From an uncultured Maribacter sp. (lineage in GTDB: Bacteria; Bacteroidota; Bacteroidia; Flavobacteriales; Flavobacteriaceae): a stretch of 64,000 bases of DNA. The stretch lies in assembly GCA_947504045.1 (NCBI GenBank), contig CANNFY010000002.1, forward strand, positions 62,001 to 126,000, in the 5' to 3' direction. Below the pieces are notes generated by a model that had not been told where the DNA came from, ran no database searches, and saw nothing but the letters and a program-made list of their open reading frames with translations. This document shows, in pieces, positions 56,054-64,000 of the stretch. Position 1 is the first letter of the stretch. Each line of letters starts with the position of its first letter. The translations under genes were made by a program, and so were the position numbers.

Positions 56054-57253
56054 TTAAAAAATCAGAAAATTTATGTCGCTATACTGTAAGTCGAACCATT
56101 CTCCTACAGATTTGTTAGTTAAAATACCGTGGTAAAGATACAGACCATTTCTAAGACCTTTGTCAAAACGTAAAGAATTTTCTATACCACCATCTTCACC
56201 AAGTTTTAGTAAATAAGGTGTAAAAATATTACTGATTGAAACAGATGCTGTTTTTGGATATCTAGAAGGTATGTTTGGAACACCATAATGTATAACTCCA
56301 AATTTTTCTATGGTTGGTTTGTTATGGCAAGTAACTTCACTTGTTTCAAAACAACCACCCATATCTATACTAACATCAATAATTACAGCACCTTTTTTCA
56401 TATGTTCAACCATAGTACTAGATACAACAACAGGTGAACGATCTTTTCCTCTAGTTGCACCAATTGCAACATCGCACCTTTTTAGAGCTTTTAATACGTT
56501 TTTTGGTTGTATGGTAGAGGTGTAAATAGTTTGTTTTAGGTTGGTTTGTAAATTTCTAAGTTTTGTTATAGAGTTATCAAAAACTTTAATATTAGCCCCT
56601 AATCCAATAGCGGATCTAGCTGCAAATTCTCCAACGGTACCAGCACCAATAATTACTACTTCTAAAGGAGGAACACCACTAATATTACCAAACATTAATC
56701 CTTTTCCCTCGTTGGTAACTGCCATTAATTCTGAAGCAATTAATACAGAAGATATTCCTGCAATTTCACTTAAAGAACGAACAGCTGGGTATTTTCCATC
56801 TTCGTCACGTATATACTCAAAAGCAATAGCTGTTATTCTCTTTTTAGCTAAGGCTTCAAAATATCTTTTTTCTTGTATTTTTATTTGTAATGCAGATATA
56901 ATAGTTGCCTGCGGGTTTAGCATTTCTATTTCTGCTAAAGTGGGTGGCTCTACTTTTAAAAGAAGAGGACAAGAAAATACTTTTTTTGTGTCTGTAGTAA
57001 TTTCTGCTCCAGCATTAGTATATTCTATATCAGTAAAGTTTGCGCCTTCTCCGGCACCAGCTTCAATTAAAATTCTATGCCCATTAGCAGTTATTGCATT
57101 TACTGCATCTGGTGTTAAACATATTCTTTTTTCTTGATTTTGATTTTCTTTTGGTATCCCAATAAAAAGCTCTCCTTTTTGTTTTAAAATTTCTAAAGTT
57201 TCTTCTTGAGGGAGTAGTTGTTGTTTACTAAAAGGAGAAGTTGGTGAATCCAT
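56054..57253 (-). CDS. ald: Alanine dehydrogenase
   Basis: A 399-residue NAD-dependent enzyme that interconverts alanine and pyruvate plus ammonia. Family motifs are GIPKENQNQEKRICLTPDAV near the start, LLKVEPPTLAEIE, the NAD fold VVIIGAGTVGEFAARSAIGLGA, CDVAIGATRGKDRSPVVVSS and VIHYGVPNIPSRYPKTAS. It has an N-terminal extension of about 30 residues compared with Bacillus enzymes, which looks normal for flavobacteria. The small membrane protein gene follows directly. Confidence 0.93.
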   Translation of the reverse strand: MDSPTSPFSKQQLLPQEETLEILKQKGELFIGIPKENQNQEKRICLTPDAVNAITANGHRILIEAGAGEGANFTDIEYTNAGAEITTDTKKVFSCPLLLKVEPPTLAEIEMLNPQATIISALQIKIQEKRYFEALAKKRITAIAFEYIRDEDGKYPAVRSLSEIAGISSVLIASELMAVTNEGKGLMFGNISGVPPLEVVIIGAGTVGEFAARSAIGLGANIKVFDNSITKLRNLQTNLKQTIYTSTIQPKNVLKALKRCDVAIGATRGKDRSPVVVSSTMVEHMKKGAVIIDVSIDMGGCFETSEVTCHNKPTIEKFGVIHYGVPNIPSRYPKTASVSISNIFTPYLLKLGEDGGIENSLRFDKGLRNGLYLYHGILTNKSVGEWFDLQYSDINFLIF

Positions 57254-57367
57254 AAAAGTATTTGTGCAATCAAATTAAAAGCTATAGTATCAAATTTACA
57301 ACTTTTAATGAAATAATTAGAAATCATGTTATTTCTATATTTACATTAATTATTTTATTACGTGTTA

Positions 57368-57401
57368 TTGTTTTCTGCAAATAAGAATATGTCTAATTTT
57401 G
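57368..57401 (+). promoter_or_regulatory. Promoter placed right at the start of the gene at 57406
   Basis: TTG at 57368-57370, a 23-base spacer and TAATTTTG at 57394-57401. The -7 box ends four bases before the ATG, so transcription may begin at or next to the start codon. Confidence 0.55.
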
Positions 57402-57405
57402 TTTT

Positions 57406-58311
57406 ATGAAAAAAAATACCTTATATATTTTTATATACTTTCTATTAGCCACTTCTTTTTTAGTTGAAGCTCAGGAAATTAATATATTTAGTGTTAAAGA
57501 TTTTGACTTAAAAGACAGTGTAAAAACATGTTTAGTAAATACCAAATATGGTAAAGAGGAATATACGTTTTTAAAAGATGGACGTTTGTCTAAATCGATT
57601 ACTAGACATAACGATACCGATTATAGTATTACATATTATAAATATGATGGCAGGTTTTTAAAAGAAAAAAGATTTGAAAATTATAGAGATAATAGTTTTG
57701 ATGCTAATACTTCTATAGCCAATATTTATACTGTAGATAGCACATCAACTTTAAAAATTACCGAAAAAATAATAACGTATTCTAAAGAGTTTTTAGAACA
57801 ATACGAGTATGCATATTCAAAAGAAAATATTTTAGAAAAAATTACCCGTACAAATGATAATGGGATAGATGTAACATCTATTACTTATACCAGTTTTAAA
57901 GGAGAAAACACAAAAACGTATATGTTAAATGATGAGATTATAAAATCTATTAGAACCTCTAAAAGTAAAAATAAAAAAACTTTAAATTTTAAAATAGAGC
58001 TTGCAAAAACGTATTTAAACGGTGAAGCTAGAACTGCTATAGAGCAGATGTTTAATTTAAAAAATAAAGTAATTTCTAAAACGGTATATTTATTTAATAC
58101 AGAAAAGAAAGAGTTTGAACCTCAGGAAACTGTTACTTATAGTTATAATGAGAATGACATGTTAATAAAAACAGAAGAAGAGCAAAATACTAATAGTACT
58201 ACCAAAGAGTATATTTATCAGTATGATAACGGAACTTCAGGAAATTGGGTAAAACAAATTATAACACCAGAAAATAGTTACATTACTAGAACTATAAGTT
58301 ATTTTGAATAA
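57406..58311 (+). CDS. Secreted protein with YD-like repeats, unknown function
   Basis: A 301-residue exported protein; the signal peptide (about residues 1-22, ending VEAQ) fixes the start. The mature part is a set of short Tyr-rich beta-strand units such as SITYYKYDGR, EQYEYAYSKENI, TYSYNENDMLI and YIYQYDNGTSGNWVKQI, which recall the YD/RHS-type repeats found in small secreted proteins of Bacteroidota. No catalytic motif or anchor is seen. The promoter lies immediately ahead. It converges on the esterase gene at 58316, four bases away. Confidence 0.75.
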   Translation: MKKNTLYIFIYFLLATSFLVEAQEINIFSVKDFDLKDSVKTCLVNTKYGKEEYTFLKDGRLSKSITRHNDTDYSITYYKYDGRFLKEKRFENYRDNSFDANTSIANIYTVDSTSTLKITEKIITYSKEFLEQYEYAYSKENILEKITRTNDNGIDVTSITYTSFKGENTKTYMLNDEIIKSIRTSKSKNKKTLNFKIELAKTYLNGEARTAIEQMFNLKNKVISKTVYLFNTEKKEFEPQETVTYSYNENDMLIKTEEEQNTNSTTKEYIYQYDNGTSGNWVKQIITPENSYITRTISYFE

Positions 58312-58315
58312 TTTT

Positions 58316-58960
58316 TTACACCAAAGTTTCTATTATGTTTTTTTTAATTGCATGCTCACCATCGTAAATAATTACATTGGCCTTAGCATCAAATAGTAAA
58401 TTTATTTTTTCTTGTTCTAAAATTCTTTTTGCAGCTGTAATATATTCATCTTTATCCCCAATATAGAAAGTTATTTTTGTCTTATTCTTTACTAAATCAG
58501 AAAAATCATCTTTAGTTAATTCGTTAGGTAATATTCCACCATAAAGGACTAAATGATTACAAGGTATTTTAGAATAACATACCCATCTACTAGCAATAGA
58601 AACCCCTTGAGAATAACCCAATATTATTACATTATGTTGTTTTGTAATATTCTCTTGTTTATAAACTTCGTTTAAATAATTAAGAACATTTTCTGTTTCT
58701 AAAGCTGTATTTTCTTTTGTAAGCCAGCTAGAGCCAACACGCCGATACTTATTGTTTACGTAATATTTAGAAGGCGCTTGTGGCGCAATAATGTAATTTT
58801 CATCGACTGGTAAAGTATCAAAATATGTAATAAAATACCTGCTTAAATACCCAATACCGTGTAAAACAATCCATATGTTTTTGGTAGTATTCTTTAAAGA
58901 GTTAAGAGTTTGGTAGGTGTTAGTTGTGGTGTAACTTATTTTTTTTTCTGTAGTACTCAT
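58316..58960 (-). CDS. Alpha/beta-hydrolase, phospholipase/carboxylesterase-like
   Basis: A 214-residue serine hydrolase. The catalytic triad can be placed: nucleophile Ser in ILGYSQGVSIASR, Asp in GDKDEYI, and His in DGEHAIKK. No signal peptide, so it is cytoplasmic. The fold and length match small carboxylesterases that cleave acyl or thioester groups from lipids or proteins. It lies divergently next to the thioesterase-menF-menD group, but no link in function is shown. Confidence 0.85.
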   Translation of the reverse strand: MSTTEKKISYTTTNTYQTLNSLKNTTKNIWIVLHGIGYLSRYFITYFDTLPVDENYIIAPQAPSKYYVNNKYRRVGSSWLTKENTALETENVLNYLNEVYKQENITKQHNVIILGYSQGVSIASRWVCYSKIPCNHLVLYGGILPNELTKDDFSDLVKNKTKITFYIGDKDEYITAAKRILEQEKINLLFDAKANVIIYDGEHAIKKNIIETLV

Positions 58961-59082
58961 TTTACAATAATAACTATATGGTAGTAAAGGTAAAAAACCA
59001 AAGTTTACTATAGGGTACTATAGTCTTAAATTTAAACACTTCTTTTATTCTTAGCTATTGCTTAATTTTACAAAAAAAAGGC

Positions 59083-59505
59083 ATGGATAATTATAAAGAT
59101 AAGATTCTTACAATTTGTAACGAGAGCTCCAAAAATACACTTATGGAGACTTTAGAAATTGAATATACAGATGTTGGAGAAGATTATTTAATTGCTAAAA
59201 TGCCGGTTACCCCTAAAGTACATCAGCCAGACGGTGTTTTACATGGTGGAGCTACTGCTGCTTTAGCTGAGAGTGTAGGTAGTACAGCGTCTTATATTTT
59301 CTTAGACGGACAAAATTTTTTTGTGCGTGGAATTGAAATTTCTGCAAATCATGTAAAAAGTGTAAAGGAAGGTTTTGTTTATGCAAAAGCCATAATAGTG
59401 CATAAAGGACGCACCACACAGTTATGGGAAATTAAAGTTACAGATGACAATAATAATTTAATATCGGTTTGTAAACTAAGTACTATAGCCTTACCAAAAA
59501 AATAA
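59083..59505 (+). CDS. PaaI-type hotdog thioesterase
   Basis: A 140-residue acyl-CoA thioesterase of the hotdog fold. The active-site block is HQPDGVLHGGATAALAES, where the catalytic Asp/Glu and the GG turn occur; the C-terminal half contains GFVYAKAIIVHKGRTTQLWEIKV. It lies two bases upstream of the isochorismate synthase gene and so may hydrolyse 1,4-dihydroxy-2-naphthoyl-CoA (MenI role) in menaquinone synthesis; that function is inferred from position only. Confidence 0.88.
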   Translation: MDNYKDKILTICNESSKNTLMETLEIEYTDVGEDYLIAKMPVTPKVHQPDGVLHGGATAALAESVGSTASYIFLDGQNFFVRGIEISANHVKSVKEGFVYAKAIIVHKGRTTQLWEIKVTDDNNNLISVCKLSTIALPKK

Positions 59506-59506
59506 T

Positions 59507-60616
59507 ATGCTTACCCAAATTATAGATAAGGCAAAAAAGCATTTTGCAAACAAATTACCTTTTGTTTTATATAGGAAACCTAATAGTACTATTGTAAATG
59601 CAGGTTTTCAATCTACATCAACAGTTTTTAATGTGCATACGTTTGATGAAAAAGGTTTTGTTTTTGCACCTTTTAATAGTGATTCCCCTGTAATATTATT
59701 AAAGTTTGAAGAATTTTTACAGCAACCGTACGACTCTATTAATATAGACTCTAAAAAGGAAAAAGGGAACTCTAGTTCAATTAAAGAAAAGGATACGCAT
59801 ATAGAGTTAGTTAAAAAGGCTATTTCTAAAATAGAAGATAAAAAAATTGAAAAAGTAGTTGTTTCTAGAAAAATTGAACTTTCTTGTACTAAGGATCCTT
59901 TTTTACTTTTTACTTCTTTAATACAAAAATATTCCTCTGCTTTTTGTTATTTATGGTACCATCCTAAAGTAGGTATGTGGCTTGGAGCTACGCCAGAAAT
60001 TCTTTTAAAATTAGAAAACAAAAGGCTTACTACAATGTCTTTAGCGGGGACAAAACCATATATAAAAGATAAGGATGTTGTTTGGGGAACAAAGGAGATT
60101 GAAGAACAAAATTTAGTTACGCAATACATAACAAAACAATTAGAAGATAAAGTAGATAAGTTGCTATACTCCAAAGTAGAATCTATACGTGCGGGTAATT
60201 TATGGCATTTAAGAACTAAATTAACTGCAGAGATTAAAAACGAATCTTTAAAAAGTATTTTACAAATATTACACCCAACACCAGCGGTTTGTGGTATGCC
60301 CAAAAAAGAAACTAGATTTTTTATTTTAAAAGAAGAGGATTATAATAGAGAATACTATACGGGGTATTTAGGAGAGTTAAATTTTAAACAAGAAAATTTA
60401 AGAACTACAAGACGAAAAAACACTGAAAATAATGTTTATAGGTCTATAAAAACAATATCCGAATTGTATGTTAATCTGCGCTGTATGCAATTAAAAAATG
60501 AAAAAGCTTTTATTTATGTAGGAGGAGGTATAACTAAAGATTCTGACCCAGAAAAAGAATGGAAAGAAACCGTAAATAAGAGTAAAACCATGTTATCTAT
60601 ACTTAATACTATATAA
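59507..60616 (+). CDS. menF: Isochorismate synthase
   Basis: A 369-residue chorismate-utilising enzyme that makes isochorismate for menaquinone (or a siderophore). Signature parts are KIEKVVVSRKIEL, WLGATPEILLKLE, TMSLAGTKP, LHPTPAVCGMPK, REYYTGYLGEL and the C-terminal YVGGGITKDSDPEKEW, which includes the Mg-binding acidic residues. The menD gene follows 52 bases later, which favours the menaquinone role, and the thioesterase gene precedes it by two bases. Confidence 0.93.
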   Translation: MLTQIIDKAKKHFANKLPFVLYRKPNSTIVNAGFQSTSTVFNVHTFDEKGFVFAPFNSDSPVILLKFEEFLQQPYDSINIDSKKEKGNSSSIKEKDTHIELVKKAISKIEDKKIEKVVVSRKIELSCTKDPFLLFTSLIQKYSSAFCYLWYHPKVGMWLGATPEILLKLENKRLTTMSLAGTKPYIKDKDVVWGTKEIEEQNLVTQYITKQLEDKVDKLLYSKVESIRAGNLWHLRTKLTAEIKNESLKSILQILHPTPAVCGMPKKETRFFILKEEDYNREYYTGYLGELNFKQENLRTTRRKNTENNVYRSIKTISELYVNLRCMQLKNEKAFIYVGGGITKDSDPEKEWKETVNKSKTMLSILNTI

Positions 60617-60629
60617 TCTTGCCATAGAA

Positions 60630-60661
60630 TTGGGTATAGTTAGTACATCATCGTATTTTTG
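60630..60661 (+). promoter_or_regulatory. Candidate promoter just before menD
   Basis: TTG at 60630-60632, a 21-base spacer and TATTTTTG at 60654-60661. The box ends six bases before the menD ATG, giving an almost leaderless transcript if used; menD could also be read from the upstream genes. Confidence 0.5.
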
Positions 60662-60667
60662 TTTTTA

Positions 60668-62410
60668 ATGAAATATTCTACAATAGCATCTGCACAAACA
60701 ATAATTCTACATTGTAAAGCAAAGGGTATAAAAAATATAGTTATATCTCCTGGGTCTAGAAATGCTCCATTAACTATTTCTTTTACAGAAAATCCTTTTT
60801 TTAATTGTTATAGTATTGTAGATGAGCGCTGTGCAGCTTTTTTTGCTCTTGGTATGGCGCAGCAACTAAAAGAACCTGTAGTAGTTGTTTGTACATCTGG
60901 TAGTGCTTTACTAAACTATTATCCAGCAGTAGCAGAGGCATATTATAGCGGTATTCCCATAGTTGTATTATCTGCGGATAGGCCTTCCTATAAAATTAAT
61001 ATAGGGGATGGGCAAACAATAAATCAAATAAACGTGTTTAATAATCATATTGGTTATTCGGCAAATTTAAAACAAGATGCAAATCATGCTACCGAAATTT
61101 ATAAGTTGCATGTTTTTAATACAGAAGATATTAAAGCTGTTCAGGAAAATATACAAAGTTATAATGATGCAGAGTTAAATAAAGCATTTAATACTGCAAT
61201 AAATTTACAATCACCTGTTCATATTAATGTGCCTTTTGAAGAACCTTTATATAATAAGGTTGAAAAAGAAACACTATTGCCAAATATTGTTTTTCAGAAA
61301 AGCACCCATTTGCAATCAGATATTAATCTAAAATATTTTGAAGAAAAGTGGAGCCAAGCAAAACGTATATTAGTTCTGGTAGGAGTTAATAACCCAAAAA
61401 CCATAGACCAAGAGTTAGTAAGTTTGTTAGGAGAAGATTCTAGAATTGTAGTTTTTACAGAAACCACTTCTAATTTACATCATCCCAATTTTTTTCCAAG
61501 TATAGATAGTATTCTTGTTCCTTTAGAAAAATCAGAACAAAAAGAGGAATTATTTAAAAAATTACAACCCGATATTTTACTAACGTTTGGAGGTTTAGTG
61601 GTATCAAAAAAAATAAAATCCTTTTTAAGGAGCTATAAACCTGCACAACATTGGCATGTTGATAAGCTAAAAGCGTTGGATACTTACTTTAGTTTAAGTC
61701 ATCATGTAAAGGAAAAACCCTCTATTTTTCTAAAATCTATATTAAAATTAAAAAATAATACGAGCACTTATTTTAATTTTTGGAATAAAAAAAGAAAACA
61801 ATACGAGCAAAAAAGAGAAGAATATTTAAATAAAATTCAATTTTCAGATTTTAAGGTTTTTGATATTATTTTAAAAAATATTCCAGATAATTATCAATTG
61901 CAGCTTGCAAATAGCTCTACGGTAAGGTACACGCAACTGTTTAAAAATAATAATACAATACCTGTTTTTTGCAATAGAGGAACTAGCGGTATAGATGGTA
62001 GTGTTTCTACAGCAGTTGGTGCTTCTATATTTTACAAGAGTCCTACATTGCTGATTACAGGAGACTTAAGTTTTTTTTATGATAGTAATGGTTTATGGAA
62101 TAGGTATCTAAAAAAAGATTTTAAAATTATAGTTGTAAATAATGCAGGAGGTGGAATTTTTAGAATTTTACCAGGAAAAGAAGATTCTAATACATTTTCT
62201 ACTTTTTTTGAAACTCAAAATAACCTATCTGCAAAAGAAATATGTAAGATGTATAATTTAGAATTTTTACAAGCGGATAATGAAAAATCTTTAAAAATTA
62301 AATTAGATACATTATTTACAAAAACAGAAAGGCCAGCACTTTTAGAAATAAAAACCCCTAGATTATTAAACAATAAAATTTTGATTGATTATTTCGATTT
62401 CATATCTTAG
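60668..62410 (+). CDS. menD: 2-succinyl-5-enolpyruvyl-6-hydroxy-3-cyclohexene-1-carboxylate synthase
   Basis: A TPP enzyme of about 580 residues joining isochorismate and 2-oxoglutarate in menaquinone synthesis. I use ATG 60668 (MKYSTIASAQT) instead of the in-frame TTG at 60659, which is inside the candidate -7 box. Diagnostic parts: KNIVISPGSRNAPLTISF near the start, CTSGSALLNYYPAVAEA, the TPP-binding ITGDLSFFYDSNGLWN, and the menD-specific CNRGTSGIDGSVSTAVG. It follows menF, so both act in the same pathway; menB, menC, menE and menA are not in this window. Confidence 0.95.
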   Translation: MKYSTIASAQTIILHCKAKGIKNIVISPGSRNAPLTISFTENPFFNCYSIVDERCAAFFALGMAQQLKEPVVVVCTSGSALLNYYPAVAEAYYSGIPIVVLSADRPSYKINIGDGQTINQINVFNNHIGYSANLKQDANHATEIYKLHVFNTEDIKAVQENIQSYNDAELNKAFNTAINLQSPVHINVPFEEPLYNKVEKETLLPNIVFQKSTHLQSDINLKYFEEKWSQAKRILVLVGVNNPKTIDQELVSLLGEDSRIVVFTETTSNLHHPNFFPSIDSILVPLEKSEQKEELFKKLQPDILLTFGGLVVSKKIKSFLRSYKPAQHWHVDKLKALDTYFSLSHHVKEKPSIFLKSILKLKNNTSTYFNFWNKKRKQYEQKREEYLNKIQFSDFKVFDIILKNIPDNYQLQLANSSTVRYTQLFKNNNTIPVFCNRGTSGIDGSVSTAVGASIFYKSPTLLITGDLSFFYDSNGLWNRYLKKDFKIIVVNNAGGGIFRILPGKEDSNTFSTFFETQNNLSAKEICKMYNLEFLQADNEKSLKIKLDTLFTKTERPALLEIKTPRLLNNKILIDYFDFIS

Positions 62411-62448
62411 AGCTTTATTAACCATTAATTAATTAAACACTAAACGTT

Positions 62449-62787
62449 ATGAGTAAAAGAGACGATCTAATTACTAAGTACGCTGCAGACATTAAAGATA
62501 AATTTGGAGAAGATGCAGACATGGATTTATTAACTAAAGTTACTATAGGATTAGGACCTTCAATCTATAACATAGATGCTTCTAAAGTATCAGGTTCAGA
62601 TGAAAAAGAATTAGCAACAGTAAAAAACAACTACTTAATTAAAAAATTAGGTATGGCGGATTCTGCTAAGCTAGATGAAGGAATTAAAATTGTAATGGAT
62701 AAATATGGTTCTGCAAACAGAAATAAGCATAGAGCCGTTGTTTATTATATGCTTTGTAAGCATTTTGGAAAACAATCTATATACTAG
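62449..62787 (+). CDS. DUF2853 family protein
   Basis: A 112-residue soluble protein matching DUF2853: MSKRDDLITKYAADIKDKFG at the start, the centre GLGPSIYNIDASKVSGSD, and the end NRNKHRAVVYYMLCKHFG. The family has a helical fold and no known function. It is 38 bases after menD and ends at a terminator, so it may share the men transcript. Confidence 0.9.
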   Translation: MSKRDDLITKYAADIKDKFGEDADMDLLTKVTIGLGPSIYNIDASKVSGSDEKELATVKNNYLIKKLGMADSAKLDEGIKIVMDKYGSANRNKHRAVVYYMLCKHFGKQSIY

Positions 62788-62803
62788 TAGATTTATTAAA
62801 ATT

Positions 62804-62836
62804 AAAAAACTGTTCTTTTAAGAGCAGTTTTTTTTT
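62804..62836 (+). terminator. Terminator behind DUF2853
   Basis: Arms AAAACTGTTCT and AGAGCAGTTTT (one G-T pair), a short loop and a long T run, 16 bases after the stop codon. Confidence 0.88.
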
Positions 62837-62909
62837 GGTCTAATTTTAAAGTTGCAGATATTGTTTTATATATTTTACTAACACGAGTTATAATTCTTTT
62901 TTAAAAATG

Positions 62910-62917
62910 TAATTTTG
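62910..62917 (+). promoter_or_regulatory. -7 box next to the cvfB-like start codon
   Basis: TAATTTTG ends four bases before the ATG at 62922, after the terminator at 62836, so the gene needs its own promoter. No clear -33 box; leader would be close to zero. Confidence 0.5.
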
Positions 62918-62921
62918 CAGC

Positions 62922-63755
62922 ATGATAGAATTAGGAAAATTAAATAGCTTAGAAATATTACGTACAACAAGTGTAGGGCTGTTTTTAGGAGATACAGAAG
63001 GTAATGATATTCTTTTACCAAATAAGTATGTTCCAGAGTCTTATGAAATTGGAAGTAAAATTTCTGTATTCTGCTATTTAGATTATGAAGAACGCCCAAT
63101 TTGCACAACATTAGAGCCATATATAATGGCTAATGAATTTCAGTTGCTAGAAGTGGTAGAGGTTAATGAGTTTGGAGCATTTATGCAATGGGGCTTAGAA
63201 AAGCATTTACTAGTTCCTTTTAGAGAACAACGAGTAAAAATGCAAGAAGGACAATGGTATGTTGTTTACTGCTATTTAGATGAGCGTACAAACCGTTTAG
63301 TAGCTTCTAATAAACTAGATAGGTTTTTAAGTAACGATAATATAGAGCTAAGGGTTTGGGATCAAGTAGAAATTATTATAACAAGACAAACTAATTTAGG
63401 TTGGGAAGTTATTGTAAATAATAAACATAAAGGATTAGTATATGCTAATGAGGTTTTTAAAAGAATTGCTATTGGCGATACAATGCCTGCATGTATAAAA
63501 ACCATTAGAAAAGATAATAAATTAGATATTTCTTTACAACCATTAGGTGCAAAAGTGTTGGAACCTGCAGCAACTAAAATTTTTGAAATGCTATCTAAAC
63601 AAGGTGGATTTTTACCTTTTAATGATAAATCTGACCCAGAAGAAATTAAAATTACTTTTCAAATGAGTAAAAAAACATTTAAAAAAGGAATAGGAAGTCT
63701 TTATAAAGAAAGAAAAATTGAAATAAAAGAAGATGGAATTTATGCACTAGCATAA
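62922..63755 (+). CDS. CvfB-like S1-domain RNA-binding protein
   Basis: A 277-residue protein built of tandem S1-like OB folds and a C-terminal winged helix, as in CvfB/YitL. The S1 parts include GLFLGDTEGNDILLPNKYVPE, NEFGAFMQWGLEKHLLVPFREQ and VWDQVEIIITRQTNLGWEVIVNNKHKGLVY (given here in part), and the winged helix holds FQMSKKTFKKGIGSLYKERKI. CvfB binds RNA and affects virulence genes in Staphylococcus; the role here is unknown. Its own -7 box is four bases upstream. Confidence 0.87.
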   Translation: MIELGKLNSLEILRTTSVGLFLGDTEGNDILLPNKYVPESYEIGSKISVFCYLDYEERPICTTLEPYIMANEFQLLEVVEVNEFGAFMQWGLEKHLLVPFREQRVKMQEGQWYVVYCYLDERTNRLVASNKLDRFLSNDNIELRVWDQVEIIITRQTNLGWEVIVNNKHKGLVYANEVFKRIAIGDTMPACIKTIRKDNKLDISLQPLGAKVLEPAATKIFEMLSKQGGFLPFNDKSDPEEIKITFQMSKKTFKKGIGSLYKERKIEIKEDGIYALA

Positions 63756-63910
63756 AAGAAGATTGATTTTTGTAATATGTTGATTTATAGTTAATTATAT
63801 TTTTATTATATTTAAGAAAATAATTATTTATATTCTTAAATAAAAAATACTATCATTCGGCTATTTTAATTAACTTTACCATGTTAATTTAGCCCCAAAA
63901 CTAATATTGC

Positions 63911-64000
63911 ATGCCATTTATAGAAGAAAGCGATTTATTAGAATTGCATAAAGATGTAGATAAAGCTCAGATAATTAATGAGCGCTTATTAGATCAAATA
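63911..64000 (+). CDS. 5' end of an unidentified gene (cut by window)
   Basis: Thirty codons from ATG 63911, beginning MPFIEESDLLELHKDVDKAQ and rich in acidic and Leu/Ile residues, so the visible part is probably a helix or coiled coil. The frame is open to the window end. A TAATATTG sequence two bases upstream resembles a weak -7 box but is too close to the start to be convincing. Identity cannot be decided from this fragment. Confidence 0.6.
   Translation, partial: MPFIEESDLLELHKDVDKAQIINERLLDQI

Noticed and set aside
56541-57137. A 198-codon plus-strand frame inside ald
   Set aside because: Antisense to a strongly conserved enzyme; no motif, promoter or ribosome-binding context.
63800-63850. 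AT-rich palindrome before the last gene
   Set aside because: Only about nine paired A/T bases with a long loop and no T run on the plus strand; not convincing as a terminator.
1-64000. CRISPR arrays, prophage, integrases, transposases, toxin-antitoxin or defence islands
   Set aside because: No direct-repeat array, integrase or transposase motif, or known defence domain was recognised in any frame or spacer.

Overview
This AT-rich window looks like chromosomal DNA of a member of the Bacteroidota, most likely a flavobacterium (Flavobacteriaceae). Supporting evidence: a bacillithiol deacetylase, an ECF sigma/FecR/TonB-receptor locus, TPR-type histidine kinases, many short lipoproteins, a menaquinone pathway, and repeated promoter boxes of the Bacteroidota type TAnnTTTG (in the best cases with TTTG about 20 bases upstream). 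The genus cannot be decided from the sequence. I see no insertion sequence, prophage, CRISPR array, rRNA or plasmid function; the window is dense core genome with a few accessory-looking loci.

Layout. 1-3.3 kb: the 3' part of a CcsB/CcsA-type cytochrome c synthase and bshB1. 3.3-7.6 kb: two tandem paralogous TPR histidine kinases. 7.8 kb: tRNA-His. 7.9-12.4 kb: an M28 peptidase lipoprotein, then a retinol-saturase-like oxidoreductase, an SGNH hydrolase and a membrane protein packed as one operon. 12.5-15.8 kb: a PhoX-like lipoprotein followed by a di-haem peroxidase with an imelysin-like N-terminal region. 16.1-22.9 kb: fasciclin lipoprotein, TIGR02757 protein, LolD-like ATPase, GTP cyclohydrolase I, a sterol-desaturase-family enzyme and a type II NADH dehydrogenase. 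23.0-27.4 kb: DUF937 protein, serA-like, serC and a LuxC-like acyl-CoA reductase, divergent from a 2[4Fe-4S] ferredoxin. 27.5-35.3 kb: ECF sigma, FecR anti-sigma and two TonB-dependent receptors. 35.5-42.7 kb: ychF, an EamA transporter, parE, parC, mscL. 42.8-50.4 kb: second sterol-desaturase-family enzyme, DUF3124 lipoprotein, MarC, a TetR/CMD/DsbA redox-looking group, Asp/Glu racemase, AlkD-like, TerC. 50.6-58.9 kb: M14 peptidase, Lrp/AsnC, DinB, aroB, proline dehydrogenase, alanine dehydrogenase and small unknowns. 59.1-64 kb: thioesterase, isochorismate synthase and menD (menaquinone), DUF2853, a CvfB-like RNA-binding protein and the start of one more gene.

How the genes work together. 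Respiration is represented by cytochrome c maturation, NADH dehydrogenase and menaquinone synthesis; amino-acid metabolism by serine, alanine, proline and aromatic genes; envelope uptake and signalling by the sigma/anti-sigma/TonB receptor locus and the two sensor kinases. The most unusual items are the imelysin-peroxidase plus PhoX-like pair, the FecR locus with two receptors and a perfect 25-bp palindrome after the sigma gene, overlapping divergent promoters between the ferredoxin and the LuxC-like gene, a TetR/CMD/DsbA group with a clean palindromic operator candidate, and three genes whose promoter -7 box lies 4-6 bases before the start codon. I did not find a clearly new defence or mobile system.
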